The notes beneath the pieces are model-generated. The model had not been told where the DNA came from. It saw nothing but the letters and a program-made list of their open reading frames with translations, and searched no databases. From positions 33,348-97,347 of the forward strand of contig CAXBAF010000014.1 of the NCBI GenBank assembly GCA_963973795.1: a stretch of 64,000 nucleotides of DNA, written 5' to 3'. Origin of the DNA: UBA1926 sp002337215 (lineage in GTDB: Bacteria; Planctomycetota; Phycisphaerae; Phycisphaerales; UBA1924). A program made the translations under genes and the position numbers. This document shows positions 26,085-34,719 of this stretch, in pieces (position 1 is the first letter of the stretch; each line of letters starts with the position of its first letter).

Positions 26085-27326
26085 ATGAGCCTGACCAAGC
26101 CGATCTACTTTGACAACGCCGCGACCACCAAGTGCGACCCCCGTGTCGTCGAGGCGATGTTGCCCTTCTTCACCGAGGTGTACGGCAATCCGGGAAGCCG
26201 GAACCACAGCTTCGGATGGGTCGCCGAAGACGGGGTTGAGACCGCCCGCCGCCAGGTGGCCGACCTGATCGGCGCCGACCGCAAGGAAGTCATCTTCACG
26301 AGCGGGGCGACCGAATCGAACAACCTCGCGATCAAGGGGGCGGCGTCGATGTACGCCAAGCACCCCGCGGGCTCGGGGAAGTGTCGCGGGCACATCATCA
26401 CCGCCCAGCACGAGCACAAGGCGGTCCTCGATCCCTGCAAGCGGCTGCAGAAGGACGGCTTCGATGTCACCTATCTCGAGCCCCGTGCCGACGGTCTGAT
26501 TACCGCGGAGATGGTCGAAGCCGCCATGCGTGACGACACGATCCTCGTGACGATCATGTGGGCCAACAACGAGATCGGGACGATCAATGAGATCCCCGAG
26601 ATCGGCAAGCTCTGCCACGATCGCGGCGCGATCTTCCACACCGATGGCACGCAGTGGGTCGGCAAGATGCCCACCAACGTGACCGAGGACAACGTGGACC
26701 TGCTGTCGATGAGCGCCCACAAGCTGTACGGCCCGAAGGGTGTCGGTGCGCTCTACGTCCGCCGGCGTCGTCCCCGGGTCCGCCTCACGGCGATCCAGGA
26801 GGGCGGCGGTCAGGAGCGCGGCATGCGCTCGGGCACGCTCAACGTCACCGGCATCGTCGGGCTGGGCAAGGCATGCGAGCTCGCCGGCACGGAGATGGAT
26901 GCCGAGGGCAAGCGGCTGCAGGCGCTCCGCGACAAGCTCGAGCAGGGCATCACCGCGGGCCTGAGCGACGTGCAGGTGAATGGACATGCCGAGAAGCGTC
27001 TGCCGCACATCAGCAACATCTCGTACGGATTCGTCGAGGGTGAGAGCATGATGATGGCGTGCAAGGACATCGCGATGAGCTCCGGGTCGGCCTGCACATC
27101 GGCGAGCCTCGAACCCAGCTACGTGCTCAAGGCGCTCGGCGTGGGCGACGACCTCGCGCACTCATCGCTCCGCATGAGCCTGGGGCGATTCAGCACCGAA
27201 GAGGAAGTCGACTTCGCGGTCGCGCAGGTCATCAAGAGCGTCAACAAGCTGCGGGAGCTCAGCCCGCTGTTCGACATGCACAACGAGGGGATCGATATCT
27301 CCAAGATCGAATGGGCCGCGCACTAA
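26085..27326 (+). CDS. iscS: Cysteine desulfurase (IscS/NifS family)
   Basis: This is a 413-residue PLP enzyme that converts cysteine to alanine and passes the sulfur as a persulfide to the IscU scaffold. The PLP Lys is in SAHKLYGPKG (Lys213), with HTDGTQ and ATESNN as further cofactor contacts. The active Cys is in SSGSACTS (Cys337) on a loop of group I (IscS/NifS) length. AAGGA precedes ATG 26085. iscU follows in the same direction after 115 nt. The C-terminus has the usual IscS extension, ending SKIEWAAH. Confidence 0.96.
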   Translation: MSLTKPIYFDNAATTKCDPRVVEAMLPFFTEVYGNPGSRNHSFGWVAEDGVETARRQVADLIGADRKEVIFTSGATESNNLAIKGAASMYAKHPAGSGKCRGHIITAQHEHKAVLDPCKRLQKDGFDVTYLEPRADGLITAEMVEAAMRDDTILVTIMWANNEIGTINEIPEIGKLCHDRGAIFHTDGTQWVGKMPTNVTEDNVDLLSMSAHKLYGPKGVGALYVRRRRPRVRLTAIQEGGGQERGMRSGTLNVTGIVGLGKACELAGTEMDAEGKRLQALRDKLEQGITAGLSDVQVNGHAEKRLPHISNISYGFVEGESMMMACKDIAMSSGSACTSASLEPSYVLKALGVGDDLAHSSLRMSLGRFSTEEEVDFAVAQVIKSVNKLRELSPLFDMHNEGIDISKIEWAAH

Positions 27327-27441
27327 CCTGTTGCCGGTCTCGGCCGGCGAGTCGCGGCCGACCGTCGCGTCACTCGATCGGCCTTTTCGATCACCGAGTT
27401 CGGACCATCCGAGACAACATCCATCCGGAAAGGATGACACC

Positions 27442-27891
27442 ATGGCATACAGCGACAAAGTCGTCGACCACTACGAGAACCCGCGGAACGTGGGCTCGTT
27501 CGGCACGCAGAAGGAAATCAAGGAACGGGCCGACATCGGCGTGGGCCTGGTCGGCGCCCCCGAGTGCGGCGACGTGATGCAGCTTCAGATCAAGGTCGGC
27601 GAAGACGGCAAGATCGAGGACGCGAAGTTCAAGTGCTTCGGCTGCGGCTCGGCGATCGCGTCGAGCAGCCTCGCGACCGAGTGGCTCAAGGGCAAGTCGC
27701 TCGACGACGGCGAGGCGATCCGCAACACCGAGATCGTTGAGGAACTCAGCCTGCCGCCGGTAAAGATCCACTGCTCCGTGCTCGCCGAGGACGCGATCAA
27801 GGCCGCGATCGACGACTACCGCCACAAGAACGGGCTCGAGCACGATCACGACCATGATCATGATCATGATCACGCCGAAGCCGCCCACTAA
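27442..27891 (+). CDS. iscU: Fe-S cluster scaffold IscU with His/Asp tail
   Basis: This is a 149-residue scaffold on which Fe-S clusters are built. The three ligand cysteines are present: ECGD (Cys42, Asp44), FGCGSAIASSS (Cys68) and HCSV (Cys111). An extra Cys65 sits just before the second. LPPVKIHCS is the HscA-recognition region, though no hscA or hscB is in the window. After residue 132 there is an added tail of alternating His and Asp, ending in AEAAH, that is absent from typical IscU. AAAGGA lies upstream of the ATG. Confidence 0.95.
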   Translation: MAYSDKVVDHYENPRNVGSFGTQKEIKERADIGVGLVGAPECGDVMQLQIKVGEDGKIEDAKFKCFGCGSAIASSSLATEWLKGKSLDDGEAIRNTEIVEELSLPPVKIHCSVLAEDAIKAAIDDYRHKNGLEHDHDHDHDHDHAEAAH

Positions 27892-28031
27892 CTGAGAACG
27901 ACGCACCCGCCGGGCACCGGGCATCTGATGGATACTCAAGCCGACCCCGGCTCGGGCCGATAAGCAGTGAACCTTGACGCCCGCCGGTGCGTATCCTTTC
28001 CGGAACCGATGCTCCTCAAGGAGGCTCTCCG

Positions 28032-28409
28032 ATGACCACGCTCGACACTCCAAACACCCATCCCGACACCGATGCCCCGGCGGTGATTCTGTCCGAAACC
28101 GCGGCCCGCGAGATCAAGACGATCATCGAACAGCAGGAACTCGACGCCGAGACCGTCTGCCTGCGGGTCGGCGTCAAGGGCGGGGGCTGCTCGGGCTTTT
28201 CCTACGTTCTCGACCTGACCGAGAAGCGGAAGGACAGTGACGAGGTGTTCGAGCAGCACGGCATCCGCCTGATCTGCGATCCCAAGAGCCTGCTTTATCT
28301 GGGCGGCACCACCGTCGATTTCAAGGACGAGATTATGGGTCGAGGGTTTGTCTTCAACAACCCCAACGCATCCTCGTCCTGCGGCTGCGGCTCGAGTTTC
28401 GCAGTCTGA
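28032..28409 (+). CDS. iscA: A-type Fe-S carrier (IscA/SufA/ErpA family)
   Basis: This 125-residue protein receives and delivers Fe-S clusters. The three conserved cysteines are in GGGCSGF (Cys53) and SSSCGCGSSF (Cys117, Cys119). A Thr/Pro-rich N-terminal stretch of about 16 residues precedes the domain. AAGGAGG lies 9 nt before the ATG. It forms a cluster with iscS and iscU in the same orientation, separated from iscU by 140 nt. Confidence 0.94.
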   Translation: MTTLDTPNTHPDTDAPAVILSETAAREIKTIIEQQELDAETVCLRVGVKGGGCSGFSYVLDLTEKRKDSDEVFEQHGIRLICDPKSLLYLGGTTVDFKDEIMGRGFVFNNPNASSSCGCGSSFAV

Positions 28410-28483
28410 TTGATCGCCAGTTCTGAGCAGGCTGGACCATACCGCGTCCGGCCTGACAAGTAGAAAATCTATTCGATTTACTC

Positions 28484-28507
28484 GGGGCGCCGCGCAAGCG
28501 GTGCCCC
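28484..28507. repeat. Palindromic GCAA-loop hairpin (REP-like)
   Basis: The arms GGGGCGCCGC and GCGGTGCCCC (one G-U pair) are closed by a GCAA tetraloop. No T-tract follows, so it is a weak terminator. It shares the core CGCGCAAGCG with the hairpin inside mnmG (39872-39891). Confidence 0.6.
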
Positions 28508-28626
28508 TGTTACATGGTGAACGGTTCGGCGGTTTGCTCACCCAGTCGGGGGGCGAGCGGCGAAACCGAATCAGATCGTTCCTCCCGGGACGGCCAATCC
28601 GGTCGCTCGCAGAAGGGAGATCCGCC

Positions 28627-30210
28627 TTGACCAACTCTACCAAGCCCAGTCACCTTGCCACGCTCGCCGTTCTCGCAGGGGCCGCGACAATCGCGGCGGC
28701 GGATGCCCCCCCACCTCTGTTCGGCGATTGGTTCTACCTGATGCCCGAGAATTGGCGCGACCCGGCGTTCTCGGGCAACGAAGATCGCTGCAACGGCGTC
28801 TGGGAATCGGTGATCTATGACGACGAAGCGACATACCTGCCGGTGAACCATCCGAGCGGGGCGCACGGAGGGCCCGGCTACGAGGGCGGGAACTGGCTGT
28901 CTGACTACGCGATCTGCGTCGCCGAGAACCTGGACCTCATGGAAGCCCCGGTCGCGATCCTGATCCGGAACAGGAACTGCCCATTCCCCTACGGCCCGGG
29001 CGAGGAGCACTACGACGCGCTCGCGGTCGAGAACGCGCTCAACAACCTCCCGAAACTCGACTACCTACTCATGGATCTCGAGTTCTCCGGTACCGATGGA
29101 GGCGAGCTTCTCCGTCGGAATGTCAAGGAGATCCACCGACTCATCCGCTCGCACCCCAATCCCCACATCCGCAACGCGCGTATCGGAAACTACAACGACT
29201 GGCCCGGGGACAGTGACGCCGCGATGATCTGGCCCACGAAACGGGACCGGAAATCTGTGACGCAATCCGGCGCGGACGGCTGGGACCGTGACGCGTTCTA
29301 CAACGACTATCTCGATGTCGCGATGCCGATCGCCTACCCCTCGGAGGCCTTCAGCCGGCACTCCGACGCATCGGTCCAGGGCGACAATACAACGCCGAAC
29401 GACCGCGCCGCTATCTTCTGGGGGCCGCTCGAGCGAGTCTCCGTCGCGGCCCGGAACCTCCCGGATGGTCACATGCTCGTGCCCTGGATCACCAACTACC
29501 TCCAGCAGAACGGCGGCGCCGAGTTCTACCACGCCCCGCCCCCCTCCGCCGAAGACCTCCGCGCACTCGTTCAGCACTACCGTCTCCGGGGCGCACGATC
29601 GTTCATGATCTGGGCGGGCGATGCGCACTACACCCACCACCCCGAGATCAATCTTCAGGAGTTCCGCGACCTCGCGATGGACTCGTGGACCGAGCTCGAT
29701 CCGGTGTTCGAGACCACCGAGGCGTACGAGTTCCTGAACCTCAAGACCGACAAACAGTCGGGCGTGCAGTGGTCGGGGCTCCGCACCGATTCGACCGCGG
29801 TCATCCTCGTCTCGAATCTCAACGACGAGCCGATGTCGGTTGACCTGCCCCCGATGGCGGGCCTCCCCGACACCACGCCGCTCGTCGCGCCGGGTGAGCA
29901 CGACGTGTTCGTCTATGACCTGGTCCCCGCCGCCCGCGACTTCGACAACGACGGCGACATCGACACCGGCGACTTCATCGCGTTCGTCCGATCGCTCCAA
30001 TCCAACGGGTCAACCGAGTCGGGTACCGTCGGCGGCAAAGGCGTCAGCCCCATCGACATCGACACGAACGGCGCCGTGGATCTCAACGACATCGTGGCCG
30101 TGCTCGGCGCTCTCCGGGACGGCCTCTACTCGCCGGCACCCCGATCCAACAACCGCGGCCGCTCGCAAGCCTCGGCACCGACTCGCGGAAACGTCGTCGG
30201 CACGAAGTGA
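28627..30210 (+). CDS. Secreted protein of unknown family with C-terminal dockerin-like repeats
   Basis: This 527-residue protein starts at TTG 28627 (GGGAG 8 nt upstream) with a clear signal peptide (THLATLAV-type hydrophobic stretch, cut after AAADA). The main domain (about 30-435) is shared with the next gene; common blocks are FGDWFYL, LIRNRNCPFPY, LDYLLMDLE, GNYNDWPG, VAMPIAYP, NLPDGHMLVPWI and RGARSFMIW. The spacing of MDLE, AMPIAYP, PWI and MIW suggests a barrel-type glycosidase-like fold, an inference only. The C-terminus carries two dockerin/EF-hand loops (DFDNDGDIDTGDF and DIDTNGAVDLNDI). It ends with a basic Arg/Ser tail, not the Gly-Cys ending of the other dockerin proteins here. 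Confidence 0.82.
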   Translation: MTNSTKPSHLATLAVLAGAATIAAADAPPPLFGDWFYLMPENWRDPAFSGNEDRCNGVWESVIYDDEATYLPVNHPSGAHGGPGYEGGNWLSDYAICVAENLDLMEAPVAILIRNRNCPFPYGPGEEHYDALAVENALNNLPKLDYLLMDLEFSGTDGGELLRRNVKEIHRLIRSHPNPHIRNARIGNYNDWPGDSDAAMIWPTKRDRKSVTQSGADGWDRDAFYNDYLDVAMPIAYPSEAFSRHSDASVQGDNTTPNDRAAIFWGPLERVSVAARNLPDGHMLVPWITNYLQQNGGAEFYHAPPPSAEDLRALVQHYRLRGARSFMIWAGDAHYTHHPEINLQEFRDLAMDSWTELDPVFETTEAYEFLNLKTDKQSGVQWSGLRTDSTAVILVSNLNDEPMSVDLPPMAGLPDTTPLVAPGEHDVFVYDLVPAARDFDNDGDIDTGDFIAFVRSLQSNGSTESGTVGGKGVSPIDIDTNGAVDLNDIVAVLGALRDGLYSPAPRSNNRGRSQASAPTRGNVVGTK

Positions 30211-30273
30211 TCCCAACCCGCGTCGGCGGCACCAGCAGGCAAACCCCGGTCGACCGTGTGGTACAGTGGCCGG

Positions 30274-31647
30274 ATGCGAATGACAATTCTCACCGCTCTC
30301 CTGCTCAGTCTCGCAAGCGGCTGTGCCCAGCTCGACCGGATGATCGCCGACATCTCCGGAAGCCCGCCGCCCGGGAATCTGGGCGGGGGCGGCGCTGGCA
30401 CGGCGAGCACGATCCGGACGCCCGGCGAAGCGCCACCTCCGATCTTCGGCGATTGGTGGTACCTCACCGATCCGGCGATGAAACGCACCCGCAAGCCCAC
30501 GAGCGGCGACCCATGCCTCGCCGTCCCCCGTTTCAACTACCCGGATGAGTACACCTACGTGCCCGTCAATATCCCCGGGGCGGGGCACGGCGGGCCGAGC
30601 TTCGTCGCAGGCGGATGGTACAACTGGTTCGCCCGCTGCTACACCAACAACATCGCGGCATCGGGTGCCCCGGTCGCCGTGCTCATCCGCTCACGCAACT
30701 GCCCGTTCCCCTATGCGACCGCCGGCTTCGAAGTCTCCCCGGGTGAAGTCCCCGCGATGCTCGATACCGTGCCCCGGCTCGACTACCTATTCATGGACCT
30801 CGAGCCCATCAAGGGCGGGACCGATCAGGACGTCATCCGCAACGCCGAGGCGATCGTTCGCATGGTGCGCGAGCACCAGAACCCGAGTGTTTCCAACGCA
30901 TACATCGGCAACTACAGCGACTGGCCAGGCGTGCAGAACGAGGCGAGTATCTGGCCGAACAAGCGTGATCGCACGCGCATCAGAGGACGCTGGAACAAGG
31001 ATTCGTTTTACCGATCGAACTTCAACGTCGCGATGCCGGTGGCCTACCCCTACGAGACCTATTCCAGACACAGCGACCAGGCGATCCAGAAGGGACCGAC
31101 AACCCCCAGCGACCGGGCCGCGATGGTCTGGGCACCCGTCGAGCGTGTCTCGGCCGCCGCCCGCAACCTCCCCGACGGACACCTGCTCATCCCGTGGATC
31201 TCCAATTTCGTGGAGTACGACGAAGACGGGGATGTCTACAACGCACCCCCCCCCTCGAAGGCCGACCTTGAGGCGCTCGTGAGGCATATCCGGATGCGCG
31301 GCGCCCACTCCTACATGGTGTGGACCAGCGACGCGACGCGGACCGACCACCCCACCATCGGCCGGATGGAGTTCCGAGAGCTCGCCATGAACGCCTGGCG
31401 TTCGCTCAATCCTGCATTCCCCGACGGGGAATCTGTCACGCTCATGAATCTTGAGACTGACAAGTCTTCGGGTATTGTCTGGTCGGGTGTCGTCGGGGGT
31501 GGAAGGGCCTGGGTGCTTGTCTCGAACCTGAGCCCTCGGGCGGTCTCGGTCGATCTCCCCAGCGGCAGCCTCTCGGGCCTGCCCGATCGAACCCCCGAGG
31601 TGCCCCCGGGGCAGCACCGTCTGTACCGCTTCCCGATCGGCGGCTAA
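30274..31647 (+). CDS. Lipoprotein paralogue of the preceding secreted protein
   Basis: This is a 457-residue lipoprotein with the N-terminus MRMTILTALLLSLASGC, Cys17 being the lipid-modified residue. A Gly-rich linker precedes the shared domain: FGDWWYL, LIRSRNCPFPY, LDYLFMDLE, GNYSDWPG, VAMPVAYP, NLPDGHLLIPWI and RGAHSYMVW. No dockerin is present and it ends right after the shared domain. ATG 30274 is chosen over the upstream start because it gives the lipoprotein signal. It lies 63 nt after its paralogue and is probably co-transcribed. One copy is therefore membrane-anchored and one is secreted. The function is unknown. Confidence 0.82.
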   Translation: MRMTILTALLLSLASGCAQLDRMIADISGSPPPGNLGGGGAGTASTIRTPGEAPPPIFGDWWYLTDPAMKRTRKPTSGDPCLAVPRFNYPDEYTYVPVNIPGAGHGGPSFVAGGWYNWFARCYTNNIAASGAPVAVLIRSRNCPFPYATAGFEVSPGEVPAMLDTVPRLDYLFMDLEPIKGGTDQDVIRNAEAIVRMVREHQNPSVSNAYIGNYSDWPGVQNEASIWPNKRDRTRIRGRWNKDSFYRSNFNVAMPVAYPYETYSRHSDQAIQKGPTTPSDRAAMVWAPVERVSAAARNLPDGHLLIPWISNFVEYDEDGDVYNAPPPSKADLEALVRHIRMRGAHSYMVWTSDATRTDHPTIGRMEFRELAMNAWRSLNPAFPDGESVTLMNLETDKSSGIVWSGVVGGGRAWVLVSNLSPRAVSVDLPSGSLSGLPDRTPEVPPGQHRLYRFPIGG

Positions 31648-31708
31648 AAATCGCCTCGCCACGCCCGCGGGGTGGTACGATGCGGGCCACGCGAAAAGAG
31701 GTCTCCGG

Positions 31709-32185
31709 ATGTCAGCCAGTTCGACCCCCTTCGGGACAATGCAGGGGTACTCCCCGCCCACCGTGACGCAGTTCAGCGTTTTTCTGAACAACAAGGTGGG
31801 CAAGCTGCTCGATCTGCTCGAGGGCTTCAATGACTCGTCGTGCCAGATCTGCGCGATCAGCGTCCATGAGGCGAGCGACCACGCGGTTGTCCGCATCATC
31901 ACCAACAGCGAGAAGATGGCGCGGGCCAAACTCCGGGAGGAGACGCTCGCGTTTGGTGAGATCAACGTGCTCATTGTTGAACTCACCGAGGGGCACACGC
32001 TCAGCAGCATGTGCTTGAGCCTGCTGGGCGCGGAACTGAACATCCACTTCGCCTACCCGCTGATGACCGAGCCGAATGGGTGCCCCACGATCGCCCTGGC
32101 GACCGATGACACCACGCTCGCGGGACAGATCCTGCGCCGCAAGGGCTTCAAGCTGCTGGGCGAGGCCGATCTGCCCCAGCTCTGA
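31709..32185 (+). CDS. Tandem ACT-domain protein
   Basis: This 158-residue protein consists of two ACT domains (about 18-85 and 90-155; first: TQFSVFLNNKVGKLLDLLEGF). ACT domains bind amino acids and regulate metabolic enzymes or transport. No catalytic domain is present. It stands between the lipoprotein and thioredoxin-like genes, all on the plus strand. The ligand is unknown. Confidence 0.85.
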   Translation: MSASSTPFGTMQGYSPPTVTQFSVFLNNKVGKLLDLLEGFNDSSCQICAISVHEASDHAVVRIITNSEKMARAKLREETLAFGEINVLIVELTEGHTLSSMCLSLLGAELNIHFAYPLMTEPNGCPTIALATDDTTLAGQILRRKGFKLLGEADLPQL

Positions 32186-32426
32186 CGCCTCGCTCGAGCA
32201 TTCTCGAGAAAACGACCGGCCCCCGCCCGCCCGGTTCGGTCATGGCCCGGGTGGAATACTCGATCGCCGAGCCCTGTTCTGTTACGCTCCAACGATGAAA
32301 TTCGGCGCGTGCTGTCCACACGCCGACGAGATGAGCACACACGATCGGAACAACGCCGGTCCCGGCTCGACGCACGCAGGCCCCGTCGGCACATTCCCGC
32401 GGCGCCCCGACTCCAAGGAGCACTCC

Positions 32427-33545
32427 GTGAAGATCCGCACACTCTCTGCCGCCCTGCTGACCGCGACGATCGCCGGGATCGCGACACCCTCGCTTGCCCA
32501 GTCGGCCACCCAGCCGGACGCCACTCCAACGATCAACGTTGAACCCGTGCGGACCGCGGACCGGGCCGACGCGATCATCGAACGCGAGCGGGCGAACATG
32601 ACGCTCCCCGAGCTGCTCGTCGGGTCCAAGGCTCCCGAACTGCAGATCGCCCAATGGGTCAAGGGCGACTCCGTCCGCGGCTTCGAGAAAGGGCAGACCT
32701 ACGTCGTCGAGTTCTGGGCACGCTGGTGCGGCCCGTGCATCGCCGCGTTCCCCCACCTCTCCGAACTCGCCGAAGAACACAGCGATGACATGACCGTCAT
32801 CGGCGTGAACATCTGGGACCCCCGCAACCCCGAATCTGAGACCATCGCCGAGACCCACGCCGGCGTCAAGGACTTCGTCGCCAAGCAGGGTGACCGGATG
32901 GGTTACACCGTCGCGATCGAAGAAAAGGGCAAGATGGCCCAGTCCTGGATGCGGGCCGCCGGCCGACGCGGCATCCCGTCCGCGTTCATCGTTGACGGCG
33001 AAGGCAAGATCGCGTGGGCGGGCCACCCCATGCAGATGGACGAGACGCTCGAGAAGGTCATCGCCGGCACGCACGACCTCGCCGCGGCGAAGGCAGCGCA
33101 GGTCGAAGAACTCGAGCAGAGCATGTGGGTCCCCCACACCATGTCGCTCATCAGCGACGAGGCGACCGCCGAGCGAGGCTACGAGCTCGCCTACGCGCTC
33201 CTCCGCACACCCCTGGCAGACGACTACTCCTCGCTCAACCAGATGTCGTGGGCGATGCTCACGAGCGACCGGGTCGCGGTCCGCGACCACAAGGCCGCGA
33301 TCGCCCTCGCCTCCGTCGCCGCGGAGAAGACGAACTGGAGCGATCCCAGCGTGCTCGACACCCTCGGCCGCGGCTACTTCGAGATGGGCAACATCGGCAA
33401 GGCGATCGACCTGCAGCAGAAAGCCATCACCGCTCTGGAGGCAGACCTCGCGGAAACGACCAACGAACGCCGGAAGGCCGCCTACGAGCGCATGCTCAAG
33501 GACCTGAACGAGACGCTCGAGAAGTACAAGAACGCGGACGGCTGA
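32427..33545 (+). CDS. TlpA-like thioredoxin-fold protein, exported
   Basis: This is a 372-residue protein. The GTG start at 32427 has AAGGAG 6 nt upstream, so the longer frame is rejected. A signal peptide (MKIRTLSAALLTATIAGIATPSLA) is followed by an AhpC/TSA-type thioredoxin domain (about 60-210) with the redox motif WARWCGPC (Cys101, Cys104) and the cis-Pro region RGIPSAFIVDG. A C-terminal helical region of about 160 residues resembles TPR repeats. A periplasmic disulfide oxidoreductase role is likely; the substrate is unknown. Confidence 0.9.
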   Translation: MKIRTLSAALLTATIAGIATPSLAQSATQPDATPTINVEPVRTADRADAIIERERANMTLPELLVGSKAPELQIAQWVKGDSVRGFEKGQTYVVEFWARWCGPCIAAFPHLSELAEEHSDDMTVIGVNIWDPRNPESETIAETHAGVKDFVAKQGDRMGYTVAIEEKGKMAQSWMRAAGRRGIPSAFIVDGEGKIAWAGHPMQMDETLEKVIAGTHDLAAAKAAQVEELEQSMWVPHTMSLISDEATAERGYELAYALLRTPLADDYSSLNQMSWAMLTSDRVAVRDHKAAIALASVAAEKTNWSDPSVLDTLGRGYFEMGNIGKAIDLQQKAITALEADLAETTNERRKAAYERMLKDLNETLEKYKNADG

Positions 33546-33596
33546 TCACCGCTGATCAGAGGTCCACCGACTCTGGGTCTGCGGTTCCAAAGCCAA

Positions 33597-33626
33597 CAAG
33601 CCCCGCGATCGACGCGGGGCTTGTTT
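33597..33626. terminator. Bidirectional terminator between the TlpA-like gene and trxB
   Basis: A perfect 10-bp stem, CAAGCCCCGC/GCGGGGCTTG (33597-33606 with 33614-33623), has a 7-nt loop and TTT on the plus side. It lies between convergent genes and can serve both. Confidence 0.85.
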
Positions 33627-33652
33627 CTGCGCTCATTCTCGACTGAGGTCGG

Positions 33653-34660
33653 TCAGATCAGGTCGTGCGCGGCCAGCCAGTGTTCGGCGTCCAGTGCCGC
33701 CTGGCAGCCCATCCCCGCCGCGGTGATCGCCTGTCGATACTTCGCGTCGGCGACGTCGCCCGCGGCGAACACGCCGGGGACGTTGGTCGCGCTCGATCGG
33801 CCCTTGAGATCGATGTACCCCGAATCGTCGAATTCGAGTCCGGTTTCGCGCAGGAACTTCGTCGCCGGGGTGTGCCCGATCGCGATGAACAGCCCCTTGA
33901 CCGGGAGCTCGGATCGCTCGCCCGTTTGCGTGTCCTCGAGAACGACCGTCGTGAGCTTGTCGTTGCCCATGTGGTCGGGCTCGCTCAGGCAATCAACGAC
34001 CGACTTATTCCACAGCACCTCGGCGTTCGGCTTGCTCAGTAGCCGCTCCTGCATGACCTTGCTCGCACGCAGCTCATCACGCCGGTGGATGACGTAGACC
34101 TTGCCCGCGAACTTGGTGAGGAACGTCGCCTCCTCCATCGCCGTGTCGCCGCCGCCCACGACCGCGAGCTCGGCGCCGCGGAACATCGGCAGCGCACCGT
34201 CGCACACCGCGCATGCGCTGACACCGCCGCCGGTCTGCGCGAGCCGGAGCTCGTTCTTGAGGCCGAGCCAGTTCGCGGTCGCGCCGGTCGAAACGATCAC
34301 GGCGTGCGCCCGGACAGTCTCGCCCTTGTGTGTCTTCAGTTCGTGAGGACGATCAACCGGATTATCCGAGAACGAGATCTCGTCGACGTCATGGAGCAGG
34401 ACGCGTGTCCCGAACCGCTCGGCCTGCTTCTGGAATTTCTCCATCATGTCAGGCCCCGTCACGCCTTCGGGAAACCCAGGATAGTTCTCGACGTCCGTCG
34501 TCAGCATCAGCTGCCCGCCGGGGAGGACAGGCCCCGGATTCTGCTTCGCGACGCCCGCGTAGACGATCGGGTCAAGCTGGGCCCGCGCCGCGTAGATCGC
34601 CGCCGTCCAGCCCGCCGGGCCGGAGCCCACGATCACAACCTTTTCGACCGACTCGCTCAC
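33653..34660 (-). CDS. trxB: Thioredoxin reductase
   Basis: This 335-residue low-molecular-weight flavoenzyme reduces thioredoxin with NADPH. The FAD motif is VVIVGSGPAGWTAA, the redox pair is CAVC (Cys150, Cys153), the NADPH motif is AVVGGGDTAMEEA, and the second FAD motif is GVFAAGDVAD. The length is normal. The terminator at 33597-33626 ends its transcript. Confidence 0.96.
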   Translation of the reverse strand: MSESVEKVVIVGSGPAGWTAAIYAARAQLDPIVYAGVAKQNPGPVLPGGQLMLTTDVENYPGFPEGVTGPDMMEKFQKQAERFGTRVLLHDVDEISFSDNPVDRPHELKTHKGETVRAHAVIVSTGATANWLGLKNELRLAQTGGGVSACAVCDGALPMFRGAELAVVGGGDTAMEEATFLTKFAGKVYVIHRRDELRASKVMQERLLSKPNAEVLWNKSVVDCLSEPDHMGNDKLTTVVLEDTQTGERSELPVKGLFIAIGHTPATKFLRETGLEFDDSGYIDLKGRSSATNVPGVFAAGDVADAKYRQAITAAGMGCQAALDAEHWLAAHDLI

Positions 34661-34719
34661 GCTCGTGCTCCTGGGGTGGTGTTGATTCGATCTGGCAGTA
34701 ATCTCGACCGCGCGCGTGT

